A stretch of 45,044 bases of DNA from Lentisphaerales bacterium (GTDB taxonomy: Bacteria; Verrucomicrobiota; Kiritimatiellia; JAUXFM01), in contig JAUXFM010000007.1 in assembly GCA_030622955.1 (NCBI GenBank), positions 1 to 45,044 on the forward strand, written 5' to 3'. The position numbers and the translations under genes were made by a program. Below the pieces are notes generated by a model. The model saw nothing but the letters and a program-made list of their open reading frames with translations, was not told where the DNA came from and ran no database searches. How positions within the stretch are numbered: position 1 is the stretch's first letter; each line of letters begins with the position of its first letter. Positions 8,881 through 17,446 of the stretch are shown in pieces.

Positions 8881-9678
8881 ATGGCGCGTAAGACGAGAAA
8901 GATTGTATCGATTGATGAAGACAAGTGCAACGGGTGTGGGAACTGCATAACTGCTTGTGCTGAGGGGGCCCTTGCTCTCGTGGACGGCAAGGCGAAGATA
9001 GTGAAAGAGATGTTCTGCGATGGTTTTGGGGACTGTATTGGCGAATGTCCTACTGGTGCACTGAAGATAGAGGATCGCGAGTCGGAGGAGTTTGATGAAG
9101 AAGCAACGAAGGAGCATATCCGGAGTACGGAGGGAGAAGATGCCGTGAAACGGATGGAGGCGACTGCTCAGGTGCATGAAGGGGGTGAACATCCGGTGCA
9201 TCCACCGGCAGGTGGCTGTCCCGGTTCCAAAATGCGTTTTGTTGCCAAGGACAAAGCCAAGTCTGCCGCGTCGGCGGGCGCTGGCCAGTTGATAGAATCG
9301 GAACTGCAGCAGTGGCCCGTACAGATCCATCTGGTTCAACCTGGCGCACCGTACTTCAAGGGCAGGGAGCTGGCAGTTCTTTCAACCTGTGCACCCGTGG
9401 CCAATGCAGAGATCCATCAACGTTTCATTCGAGGACGTGGTGTGGCAGTGGGCTGTCCGAAGCTTGACGACGCAGAAACATACGCAGAGAAGTTGGGTGC
9501 TATTCTTGAAGATTCAAGTATACCGAGAGTGATTATTGTGCGAATGGAGGTGCCTTGTTGCGGGGGATTGACAGCGATCGTAGCAGAGGCAGTGAAGCTG
9601 AGTGGGCGGACCGATCTAGAGGTCGAGGAAATAACTGTCGGAGTGGATGGGACGATCCATGGAGCCATGAAGATATAG
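8881..9678 (+). CDS. 4Fe-4S ferredoxin-domain iron-sulfur protein
   Basis: CNGCGNCITACAEGAL and CDGFGDCIGECPTGAL clusters; additional CxxG and EVPCCGG motifs. Confidence 0.88.
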   Translation: MARKTRKIVSIDEDKCNGCGNCITACAEGALALVDGKAKIVKEMFCDGFGDCIGECPTGALKIEDRESEEFDEEATKEHIRSTEGEDAVKRMEATAQVHEGGEHPVHPPAGGCPGSKMRFVAKDKAKSAASAGAGQLIESELQQWPVQIHLVQPGAPYFKGRELAVLSTCAPVANAEIHQRFIRGRGVAVGCPKLDDAETYAEKLGAILEDSSIPRVIIVRMEVPCCGGLTAIVAEAVKLSGRTDLEVEEITVGVDGTIHGAMKI

Positions 9679-9710
9679 GAGCGAGGCGAGCTTCGCGGAG
9701 GCGGGAACGG

Positions 9711-9897
9711 CGAACATCCAACATCCAACATCCAACGGCCAACATCCAACGGCCAACGTCCAACATCCAACGTCCAACATCCAACGTCCAACGGCCAACA
9801 TCCAACGGCCAACATCCAACGTCCAACGTCCAACGTCCAACGTCCAACGTCCAACGTCCAACGGCGAATGGCGAATGGCGAATGGCGAATGGCGAAC
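9711..9897. repeat. Tandem heptamer array (26 units in perfect 7-bp register)
   Basis: CGAACAT, then 21 x CCAAC(AT/GT/GG), then 4 x CGAATGG, ending CGAACTA-like; no indels across ~187 bp. Confidence 0.97.
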
Positions 9898-9969
9898 TAG
9901 AGAGGAGGCATGTTGGAATAATATGCTTCTATCGTGCAGGAGTAAAAGAATGAGAAATAGTTCTTGAGC

Positions 9970-9988
9970 TATACCCCCGTGGGGTATA
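9970..9988. promoter_or_regulatory. CsoR-type operator palindrome
   Basis: TATACCCCCGTGGGGTATA, perfect 8-bp arms with 3-nt centre, 48 bp before the permease ATG (10036). Confidence 0.82.
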
Positions 9989-10035
9989 TGGTATTGGTGT
10001 CGGATGGGAAAGGAATCTTTGACGGGAGGTGAACG

Positions 10036-11259
10036 ATGGACGCTGCAACAGAATTCATCGCACAATTCTGGTCAACGATTGGCGAGATGGCGCCGTATCT
10101 GCTCTTCGGGTTCATGATTGCCGGTATTCTTCACGTACTAATCTCGCCGCGGTTCGTTGAGACTCAGTTGGGGGGACCCGGTTTCTGGCCAGTGTTCAAA
10201 GCCTCGCTATTTGGGGTGCCTCTCCCACTATGTTCATGCGGAGTCATTCCTGTAGCCGCTTCACTCAGAAGGCATGGCGCCAGTAAAGGTGCTACGGCTT
10301 CTTTTCTTCTTTCTACGCCGCAAACAGGGGTCGACAGTATCTTTGTGACCTACAGCTTGTTGGGCCCTGTGTTTGCTGTCGTGCGTCCGATAGCAGCTCT
10401 GGTCTCTGGCTTATTGGGTGGTTCCATCGTTGGCCTTGGAGAAGGTAATGCTCCTGGATCGGACGGTCCCTCTCCGAAGCAGAAAGGAGACGATTCTTAT
10501 CCGCCTCTCAAGCGCGACTTTGCTGAGGTCATGCGCTACGCCTTCATCGTGCTGCCGCGTGACATAGCAAAGCCGTTGTTGATTGGCTTGGTGTTGGCCA
10601 GTGCGATATCTGTTTGGGTGCCTGAGAACTTTGTTGAGCAGACGATCGGGGCGGGGGTAGGGGCGATGTTCTTCATGATGTTGCTGGGGATACCGCTCTA
10701 CGTCTGCGCAACCGCTTCTGTGCCTATTGCCGCTGCCTTGTTGGCGAAGGACGCTGCGCCGGGTGCTGTACTGGTTTTCTTGATGACGGGGCCAGCGACA
10801 AATGCTGCAGCAGTTGCGGTTGTTTGGAAAACCATGGGTCGCAGAACTGCTCTTATCTACTTCATTACTGTGGTCGTTACAGCACTGGGTTTCGGAATGT
10901 TGCTGGATCATCTGCCTTTTGGCATTCGTGTGTTGGCTGGCGATGCGGCACAGTTGATGATTCCTGACGTGATCAAGATCGCCTGCGCTGTTGGGCTCTT
11001 TGCCATACTGGCCTATGCGATCTTCAAGCCGAAGAGGGCTGAAAAGTTGAAGATGGATGAGGGAATTGTCATAAAGATAGCGGGGATGAACTGTAGCCAT
11101 TGCGTAAACAGGGTTCAAAAGGTCCTTGAGGAATGTGATGGTGTTAAATGTGCGAGTGTTGATCTAGATGGCGGCCGGGCGATCATAGCAGGGCGCGACT
11201 ACAAGCTTGACGGGCTGACAGATGCGGTCAATCAACTTGGATATAGGGCAGAGTTATGA
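10036..11259 (+). CDS. Permease (SO_0444-family Cu/Zn efflux type) with C-terminal HMA metal-binding domain
   Basis: YLLFGFMIAGILHVLISPRFV, PLPLCSCGVIPVAASLRRHGASKGATASFLLSTPQTG; C-terminal VIKIAGMNCSHCVNRVQKVLEE (GMxCxxC). Confidence 0.85.
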   Translation: MDAATEFIAQFWSTIGEMAPYLLFGFMIAGILHVLISPRFVETQLGGPGFWPVFKASLFGVPLPLCSCGVIPVAASLRRHGASKGATASFLLSTPQTGVDSIFVTYSLLGPVFAVVRPIAALVSGLLGGSIVGLGEGNAPGSDGPSPKQKGDDSYPPLKRDFAEVMRYAFIVLPRDIAKPLLIGLVLASAISVWVPENFVEQTIGAGVGAMFFMMLLGIPLYVCATASVPIAAALLAKDAAPGAVLVFLMTGPATNAAAVAVVWKTMGRRTALIYFITVVVTALGFGMLLDHLPFGIRVLAGDAAQLMIPDVIKIACAVGLFAILAYAIFKPKRAEKLKMDEGIVIKIAGMNCSHCVNRVQKVLEECDGVKCASVDLDGGRAIIAGRDYKLDGLTDAVNQLGYRAEL

Positions 11260-12035
11260 AACATGGGAGGATACATCACAGGTTGGAGAAGCTTTACGGG
11301 AAGTATACGCATAGGGAATACGTGCATCCTGACCCGCTGGAATTTCTTTATGATTATCCTGATATTGAGGACAGGGAAATAGTGGGCTTCATTGCGTCGG
11401 CACTGGCATACGGGCGTGTCAACCAGATACTGAAGAGCGTACGTTTCGTGTTGGATCAACTTGGCGAATCTCCTTACGAGACGTTGGTCGAAGGATCAGG
11501 CAGGGCATTCGTGCCGAAGCTTCGGGATTTCAAGCATCGGTTCGCGACCGGCAAGGAAATGGTCAATATGTTCAAAGGCATTCGGCGAGTTGTCCGCAAA
11601 TATGGTTCATTGAATGCATGTTTTCTAAAGGGCCTGAGCAAGACTGATGAAAACATCATTCCTGCGTTGGAGTCCTTTGCGCATGAGCTGGGGGGCGGGG
11701 AAAGTCATCTGATCCCCTGTGCGGGCAGGGGCAGCGCTTGCAAGAGGCTGAACCTTTTCTTGCGTTGGATGGTGCGCGAGGATGTTGTGGACCCTGGTGG
11801 GTGGGAAGGAGTCTTGCCGTCAAAGCTGTTGATTCCACTTGATACGCACATGTACAAGTTTGGCAAGGCGCTCGGCTTTACTGAGAGGAAGACGGCAAAC
11901 CTGACAACGGCGCTAGAGATTACCAAAGAGTTCAAGGCGCTCTGTCCCGATGATCCGGTCAGGTATGATTTCTGTCTTACCAGAGTTGGTATTAATGGGT
12001 TGCCCGACTTCGAGGACCTGGTTTCAGAGGGTTAG
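11256..12035 (+). CDS. TIGR02757/DUF2400-family protein of unknown function
   Basis: RLEKLYGKYTHREYVHPDPLEFLYDYPDIEDREIVGFIASALAYGRVNQILKSV...LNLFLRWMVREDVVDPGGW; ATGA overlap with the permease stop. Confidence 0.8.
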   Translation: MKHGRIHHRLEKLYGKYTHREYVHPDPLEFLYDYPDIEDREIVGFIASALAYGRVNQILKSVRFVLDQLGESPYETLVEGSGRAFVPKLRDFKHRFATGKEMVNMFKGIRRVVRKYGSLNACFLKGLSKTDENIIPALESFAHELGGGESHLIPCAGRGSACKRLNLFLRWMVREDVVDPGGWEGVLPSKLLIPLDTHMYKFGKALGFTERKTANLTTALEITKEFKALCPDDPVRYDFCLTRVGINGLPDFEDLVSEG

Positions 12036-12145
12036 TTGATCTCTGTGCCGCGTAGAAGAAGGATCCCGGGTTGACTGAGCGCCGAACATCGAACGCTCCA
12101 GATCCAGCATCGAACTGCGGTGGGTAACGTTGTTTTATCTTGCCG

Positions 12146-12164
12146 TATACCCTGATGGGGTATA
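12146..12164. promoter_or_regulatory. CsoR-type operator palindrome
   Basis: TATACCCTGATGGGGTATA, 7-bp perfect arms, 13 bp before the csoR ATG; same arms as the 9970 site. Confidence 0.82.
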
Positions 12165-12177
12165 TCATGAAATCATC

Positions 12178-12465
12178 ATGAAGAAGAAATGTCATACAAC
12201 AAGGCATGACGAGAACCTTGCCAGGCTTGCACGACTCGAGGGGCAGGTGCGTGGTGTAAGGAAGATGGTCGAAGATGGGGGCTACTGCATTGACATCGTG
12301 ACACAGCTGCAGGCTGTGCAGTCGGCGGCAGCATCCGTTTCCAGGCTTGTCCTTGAAAAGCACATACGCACATGCGTCACCGATGCCATTCGCAGCAAAT
12401 CTGCGAAAGCGATGGACGGGAAACTTGAGGAGCTGATGAAGGTTCTCAAGAGATGCCAGCGATAG
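12178..12465 (+). CDS. csoR: CsoR/FrmR-family metal-sensing repressor, Cys-His-Cys type
   Basis: HDENLARLARLEGQVRGVRKMVEDGGYCIDIVTQLQAVQSAAASVSRLVLEKHIRTCVTDAI; ligand pattern C...HxxxC as in Cu(I)-sensing CsoR. Confidence 0.87.
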   Translation: MKKKCHTTRHDENLARLARLEGQVRGVRKMVEDGGYCIDIVTQLQAVQSAAASVSRLVLEKHIRTCVTDAIRSKSAKAMDGKLEELMKVLKRCQR

Positions 12466-12481
12466 TTGGAGAGGGCTTTCT

Positions 12482-13495
12482 ATGAGCTATGCTCTCAAAA
12501 TCTGTGCAGTGTCAATGTATCTTGCAGGTGCGGTCGCGTTTGCAGATGAATCCGCGCTTTACGGTGAGGTCAATCTGCTGTCCGGCTATTCTGAGAGCGA
12601 AGAGTGGATCGGCGAGAAGGGCAGGATGCTCAAGAACTCGGTGGGCTTCGAGTGGTATGGCAACTTTTCTGATGACTTTGGTGATTTCCTCACTGCGGAC
12701 CTGCAAGCACGATTAAGTTACGACTCCTCTGCTGATGCGGAGGACGAATGGGCTGTCGAGATCCACAACGCCTGGCTGGAATACAAGCTCGGATTGGGCA
12801 GGAACTTGAGGCTTGGCCATTTCTCGCCGGCATTTGGACTGGAATCCAGCCTGGACACGCATGGGACGTTGTTCCAGACACTCGCGGGACAAGACATCGG
12901 GTTCAAGAAGGATTGGGGAATTGGATACAGGGGGATTCTTGGTGGTTTCGATTACCAGGTGGCGGCTCAACTGGGATCTGGCATGGGTATCGAGCAGGAT
13001 GATGGCAGCTTTCTTGTTAGTGGCAGGATGGGGAGTCCACAGGCGGATAGCTTCCAATACGGATTGTCGCTTCTTTATGGCGAAGTGCTTATGGGTAAAC
13101 AGGCCAGGATCTTTCCGCGACCGGATATGGGTGAGAAAGCGACATTCAAGAGAAGGGCGGGAGTAGACGCACAATTCCTGCATGGATCTTTGGCATACAA
13201 GGGAGAATTGACGCTGGGTCGTAATGAAGCAAATGACGTGGTCGGGGCTCTTGTTCAACTGGACTATACGGTGCCGTCCCACCAGGAGTTTGGCGTGGGG
13301 CTGCAGGGGCGGGTTTGGTCTGATGATCCAAGCGATAACGATGCAGCAGCGTCAGAGGTCGGGATCAGGGCCCTGTACAAAGTTAGCAGGGATCTGGTCC
13401 TGAGGCTGGGTCTGTTCCAGGATGTTCAGAGACCGGGTGATGGGGAAGAAGTCCGTATTTTTGTTCAGTTGTATTATTTCGGGAAAGCCCTGTGA
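12482..13495 (+). CDS. Putative outer-membrane beta-barrel protein
   Basis: Signal peptide, alternating amphipathic strands (LRLGHFSPAFGLE, YQVAAQLGSGMG, EVRIFVQLYYFGKAL). Confidence 0.6.
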   Translation: MSYALKICAVSMYLAGAVAFADESALYGEVNLLSGYSESEEWIGEKGRMLKNSVGFEWYGNFSDDFGDFLTADLQARLSYDSSADAEDEWAVEIHNAWLEYKLGLGRNLRLGHFSPAFGLESSLDTHGTLFQTLAGQDIGFKKDWGIGYRGILGGFDYQVAAQLGSGMGIEQDDGSFLVSGRMGSPQADSFQYGLSLLYGEVLMGKQARIFPRPDMGEKATFKRRAGVDAQFLHGSLAYKGELTLGRNEANDVVGALVQLDYTVPSHQEFGVGLQGRVWSDDPSDNDAAASEVGIRALYKVSRDLVLRLGLFQDVQRPGDGEEVRIFVQLYYFGKAL

Positions 13496-13554
13496 TTTGG
13501 CATGAGAATTGCATCCTGTAATGATTAATAGAGGGCGTCTGAGGAGAATGCAGA

Positions 13555-14229
13555 ATGAAACCCGTTTTGACACTTTCTGTGCTGGCAATAGGGTGTTGCA
13601 TGGCTGTCAATGTCGCATCTGCGGCGGTTGGTTGTACACTCAATGATCCAGACAGAGATATTCGCAAAATTTTTCCTGGAGCGACCAACTACAAGACCGA
13701 ATTCTTGACGATCAGAGAAGAAGGCGGGCAGGAACTCTTGAAAGATATTGAATCGAAACTGGGCGCTGAACTTGATCCTGTATACGAAGCTGACGATGTA
13801 CCCTATGCCTATTACATTGTGCTCAAAGGGAAAGAAGTGATCGGAAGGGTGCATGGGATTAACCAGAAGGGCAAATATGGGGGAATGCAGCTGATTCTTG
13901 CGACGGACATTGAGGGTGTCATCGCAGCCTTCTACTACCAGAAGATTTCCTCGCCGGAAGCAAAGAAGTTTCGAGCCAGTGAGTTCACTGATAAGTTTAA
14001 GGGGTTGAGCCTGTTCGAGTTCTACCTGCACAAGAAAGCGGATATTAAGGAAAGAGCGAAGACGAAGGTTGGCATGATCAAGGATCCGAGCGAGAAGAGC
14101 GGCGTCGATTTCAAGGCTACGATGCGGGGAGTAATGAAGAACCTTATTCTTCTCGATGAGTTCAAGCTGGAGCAGAAACACTACAAGAAGATAGCTGAGG
14201 AGAAAGACAATGAAGACATTGACAAGTAG
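13555..14229 (+). CDS. Exported FMN-binding-domain-like protein
   Basis: Signal peptide; KGKEVIGRVHGINQKGKYGGMQLILATDIEGVIAAFYYQ and SGVDFKATMRGVMKNLIL are reminiscent of FMN_bind (RnfG-like). Confidence 0.5.
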   Translation: MKPVLTLSVLAIGCCMAVNVASAAVGCTLNDPDRDIRKIFPGATNYKTEFLTIREEGGQELLKDIESKLGAELDPVYEADDVPYAYYIVLKGKEVIGRVHGINQKGKYGGMQLILATDIEGVIAAFYYQKISSPEAKKFRASEFTDKFKGLSLFEFYLHKKADIKERAKTKVGMIKDPSEKSGVDFKATMRGVMKNLILLDEFKLEQKHYKKIAEEKDNEDIDK

Positions 14230-14584
14230 AACAGCGGTTGTTGTGACAATGCTGGTGATGGCATTCGTTTTCTCCGGTTGCGGGAAGCCGGTGCTGTATG
14301 GTGCTGCATCTACGGTAGCGGATATCACGTCTGCGGCAGATATTCTGTCGAACCCTGAAGACTTCGAGGGGAAGAGTGTGAAGGTAGAAGGCAGGATCGT
14401 CACAGAATGTCCTTCTGGCTGTTGGTTTGAGATCGAGGAAGGCAACGCACGTCTGTATGTTGATATTGCACCGTCGGGTTTGGCGATACCTCAGAAGGTT
14501 GGCAGCAAAGTTACGGTTGAGGGTGCGGTTACCGTTGAAGACAACAAGGCCAAGCTGATCGGTCGGGGGGTAGAGATAAAGTGA
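14210..14584 (+). CDS. Lipoprotein with OB-fold-like (DUF4920-like) domain
   Basis: Lipobox VFSGC; PEDFEGKSVKVEGRIVTECPSGCWFEIEEGNARLYVDI...VTVEGAVTVEDNKAKLIGRGVEI. Confidence 0.6.
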   Translation: MKTLTSRTAVVVTMLVMAFVFSGCGKPVLYGAASTVADITSAADILSNPEDFEGKSVKVEGRIVTECPSGCWFEIEEGNARLYVDIAPSGLAIPQKVGSKVTVEGAVTVEDNKAKLIGRGVEIK

Positions 14585-15765
14585 ATCTGTTCGCCATATC
14601 GTTCAAAACCTTGCGCCGCAAGAAGGTGAGGTCCGTTCTTACCGTTGGCGGAGTGGGGATTGCTGTGGCTGTATTGGTGAGCCTGCTAGGTTTTGACGCG
14701 GGCTATCAGCAGGCACTGGGGAACGACATCGACAAGATGGGTTATCAGGTTCTGGTAACGGCCAAAGGCTGTCCTTATGAGGCGGCCACATTGATGCTCA
14801 AGGGCGGCGGCGGGCTTCGCTACATGGAAGATGCCGTTTACGAGAAGATCATTAAGGATGAACGTATTGATAAGATAACCCCTCAGCTTGTTTCAACCGT
14901 GTACGACAAGGAAAAGGGCGGTGGACAAGGTGGCATTTCCATGTTCATGGGAGTTCTCGATTCCTATCTGGAGTTGAAGCCATGGGTGAGATTCAAATCC
15001 GGCGGATGGTTTAGCAGTGGAGCTGCGGACGAGGCCATAATGGGGTACGAAGCTGCCGAAATCGAGCAGCGTTCGGTTGGTGATGAGATCTTTATCGCGA
15101 AGCTGAACAAGGTTTTGAAGGTTGTGGGGATACTCGAGCGGACCGGGACGCAGGATGACGGCGTCATATTCCTTCCCATGAAGACGGCACAGAAGATATT
15201 CGATCTTCCGGGGAAGATCACGGGGATAGGCATCAAGCTCAAGGATTTCGGCCAGCTCTCTGCTTTTGAGGAGGACCTCTATAACGAACCCGCTATTCAA
15301 GTGGTCAGCATGGCGCAGGTCAAGGGCACGATATTCAATCTCATGGCATCCGCGAAGATCCTGGCAAATTCTATCGCTACGGTGGCAGTGATCGTTGCGC
15401 TAGTGGGTGTGATCAACACCATCCTCATGTCAGTCTTTGAGAGGACGAAGGAAATTGGTGTCATGAAAGCATTAGGCGCATCGCGGTCCGATGTGTTTCG
15501 CATCATCTGGATAGAGACCACATTAATCTGTGTGTTGGGCGGTTTGCTGGGCGAAATACTTGCTATTGTCGGCAGCGGCGCCGTCGAATACATACTAAAG
15601 AGGATTTTGCCATACGCGCCAAGTGGCAAGCTTGTATTGATTTCTATGCCATTGCTGCTGATTTCACTTGCGGGCGCAGTAGTCACTGGTCTGCTGGCAG
15701 GAATATATCCAGCATTCAGGGCGGCATCAATGCATCCGGTAGAAGCAATCAGGAACTCGGGCTAA
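14581..15765 (+). CDS. FtsX/MacB-type ABC transporter permease
   Basis: GTG start overlapping the preceding stop; ISFKTLRRKKVRSVLTVGGVGIAVAVLVSL, MSVFERTKEIGVMKALGASRSDVFRIIWIE, AGIYPAFRAASMHPVEAIR. Confidence 0.9.
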   Translation: MNLFAISFKTLRRKKVRSVLTVGGVGIAVAVLVSLLGFDAGYQQALGNDIDKMGYQVLVTAKGCPYEAATLMLKGGGGLRYMEDAVYEKIIKDERIDKITPQLVSTVYDKEKGGGQGGISMFMGVLDSYLELKPWVRFKSGGWFSSGAADEAIMGYEAAEIEQRSVGDEIFIAKLNKVLKVVGILERTGTQDDGVIFLPMKTAQKIFDLPGKITGIGIKLKDFGQLSAFEEDLYNEPAIQVVSMAQVKGTIFNLMASAKILANSIATVAVIVALVGVINTILMSVFERTKEIGVMKALGASRSDVFRIIWIETTLICVLGGLLGEILAIVGSGAVEYILKRILPYAPSGKLVLISMPLLLISLAGAVVTGLLAGIYPAFRAASMHPVEAIRNSG

Positions 15766-15769
15766 GATC

Positions 15770-16438
15770 ATGAAAGAAACAATCATAAAAGCAGAGAAGT
15801 TGACGAAGGCTTTCAAGATGCCCGCTGAAGAGATCGTTGCGGTTGATGCTGTTGATATCCAAATCGACGAAGGGGACTTTGTTTCCTTAATGGGTCCGTC
15901 AGGATCGGGAAAGACGACATTGCTTGATGTAATAGGATGCCTGGATTTTCTGACAAGCGGAAGATTGTTAGTATTTGGCCGGGATGTATCATCTGCCAGG
16001 GAAAGCGAGCTGGTGGCGAGGCGCAGAGGGCGAATAGGTTTTGTGTTTCAGGAGTTTCTTCTCCTTCCAGAGCTTACCGCCCTAGAGAATGTTGAGCTGC
16101 CGATGATCTTTGCCAGGATGAAGCCAGATCCCGAAAAGGCCCGGCAGTTGTTGGAAAAAGTCGGCCTGGGTGGCAGGGCGGATCATTTGCCAAAAGAATT
16201 GTCGGGAGGCGAGCGCCAGAGGGTGGCCGTGGCGCGATCGCTTGCGACATCGCCAAAACTGTTGCTTGCTGACGAGCCAACAGGTAATCTGGACACAAGG
16301 AACTCCCAGGAGATCTTCTCGTTGTTCAGGAAGCTAAACGAGGAAGATGGTCTGACAATTGTTGTTACGACCCACGACAGGGAGTTGGGTTCCCAGGCTG
16401 CCCGGACCGTTCGCCTGAAAGACGGTAAGATTGCCTGA
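15770..16438 (+). CDS. ABC transporter ATP-binding protein (LolD/MacB-type)
   Basis: Walker A GPSGSGKTT, signature LSGGERQRVAVARSL, Walker B LLLADEPTGNLD. Confidence 0.93.
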   Translation: MKETIIKAEKLTKAFKMPAEEIVAVDAVDIQIDEGDFVSLMGPSGSGKTTLLDVIGCLDFLTSGRLLVFGRDVSSARESELVARRRGRIGFVFQEFLLLPELTALENVELPMIFARMKPDPEKARQLLEKVGLGGRADHLPKELSGGERQRVAVARSLATSPKLLLADEPTGNLDTRNSQEIFSLFRKLNEEDGLTIVVTTHDRELGSQAARTVRLKDGKIA

Positions 16439-16454
16439 AGAGGGGCGTGCGGAC

Positions 16455-17399
16455 ATGCTGAACCATTCACAACAAGATCACGATCATTCGCATGGTAGTT
16501 TTGGCGAGTGCGATCACGGTGCGTCCAGTACGAAGGCGCTGAAGTTCGCGATCGGGCTTTTGGCCATTACGCTCATTGCCGAAGTCGCGGGCGGCCTCTA
16601 TGCCGGTAGTCTGTCGCTGCTGGCCGATGCAGGCCATGTCTTCATGGATCTGTTCGCGATGATCATCAGCCTGGTGGCGGTCATGCTGTCCGCCCGCCCG
16701 GCCTCGTCAAAGCGGACCTATGGTTGGCATCGTGCCGAAATACTCGCCGCCATGACAAATGGATTCCTGCTTGTCGGCCTGGCTATTGGTCTGTTCCACG
16801 AAGCGATAGGGCGACTGCATTCTGATAGCCCGGTGTTGGCGATACCGATGCTTGTTGTCGCTGTGCTGGGGTTGATCGTCAATATTGTCATAGCGTTCAA
16901 GCTGCACGCGCACCATGACGAAAGCCTGAACGTGAAGAGCGCCTATTTGCATGTGCTTGGTGATGCTGGTGCGTCGGTTGGTGTTGTTGTGGCGGCAGTC
17001 ATCATTCATTTCACGGGTTGGTACAAGGCTGATCTGATAATAACTGTTGTTATCGGGATCATAATATTGATCGGTGCGATTAGGCTGATCCTGAGGGCCG
17101 GTCATATTCTGCTCGAAAGCGTTCCTGAAGGTATGTCTCTGATAACCGTAGCTAAGGCGATCAGCGAAATCGAAGATGTTAACAATGTGCACGACGTTCA
17201 TATCTGGACGGTATGCAGCCATATCACCAGCCTGTCATGCCACATTAATATTGACTGGCAGACGGCAGAGGACCACGACAGGATTGTCCGGGCAGTATCC
17301 GAGATGTTGTGGAAGAAATTTACTATCATGCATTCGACAATACAGGTCGATTACAAGAACTGTAGCGATGAGATTGTTGGCCAGGATATGAAGCACTGA
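16455..17399 (+). CDS. Cation diffusion facilitator (CDF) transporter
   Basis: His-rich N-terminus HSQQDHDHSHGSFGECDHG; SLSLLADAGHVFMDLFAMIISL, HVLGDAGASVGVVVAA. ATG chosen; a TTG at 16431 is in frame. Confidence 0.9.
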   Translation: MLNHSQQDHDHSHGSFGECDHGASSTKALKFAIGLLAITLIAEVAGGLYAGSLSLLADAGHVFMDLFAMIISLVAVMLSARPASSKRTYGWHRAEILAAMTNGFLLVGLAIGLFHEAIGRLHSDSPVLAIPMLVVAVLGLIVNIVIAFKLHAHHDESLNVKSAYLHVLGDAGASVGVVVAAVIIHFTGWYKADLIITVVIGIIILIGAIRLILRAGHILLESVPEGMSLITVAKAISEIEDVNNVHDVHIWTVCSHITSLSCHINIDWQTAEDHDRIVRAVSEMLWKKFTIMHSTIQVDYKNCSDEIVGQDMKH

Positions 17400-17446
17400 A
17401 GAGAGGGATGAGGGCTGAGTGTGAAACCTGAATTCGGAACTGTGCT

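Noticed and set aside
9711-9897. Possible CRISPR array
   Set aside because: Direct tandem heptamers with no spacers and no cas genes in the window.
9417-10065. Minus- and plus-strand ORFs with MDVGRWTLDVG / PTSNIQRPTSN repeats
   Set aside because: Open frames are a by-product of the stop-free 7-bp repeat; they overlap the ferredoxin gene and have no independent coding evidence.
14893-15300. Long antisense ORFs inside conserved genes (e.g. 14893-15300, 36285-37169, 38480-39322, 13525-14445)
   Set aside because: They lie opposite well-supported genes and have no recognisable domain; typical shadow ORFs.
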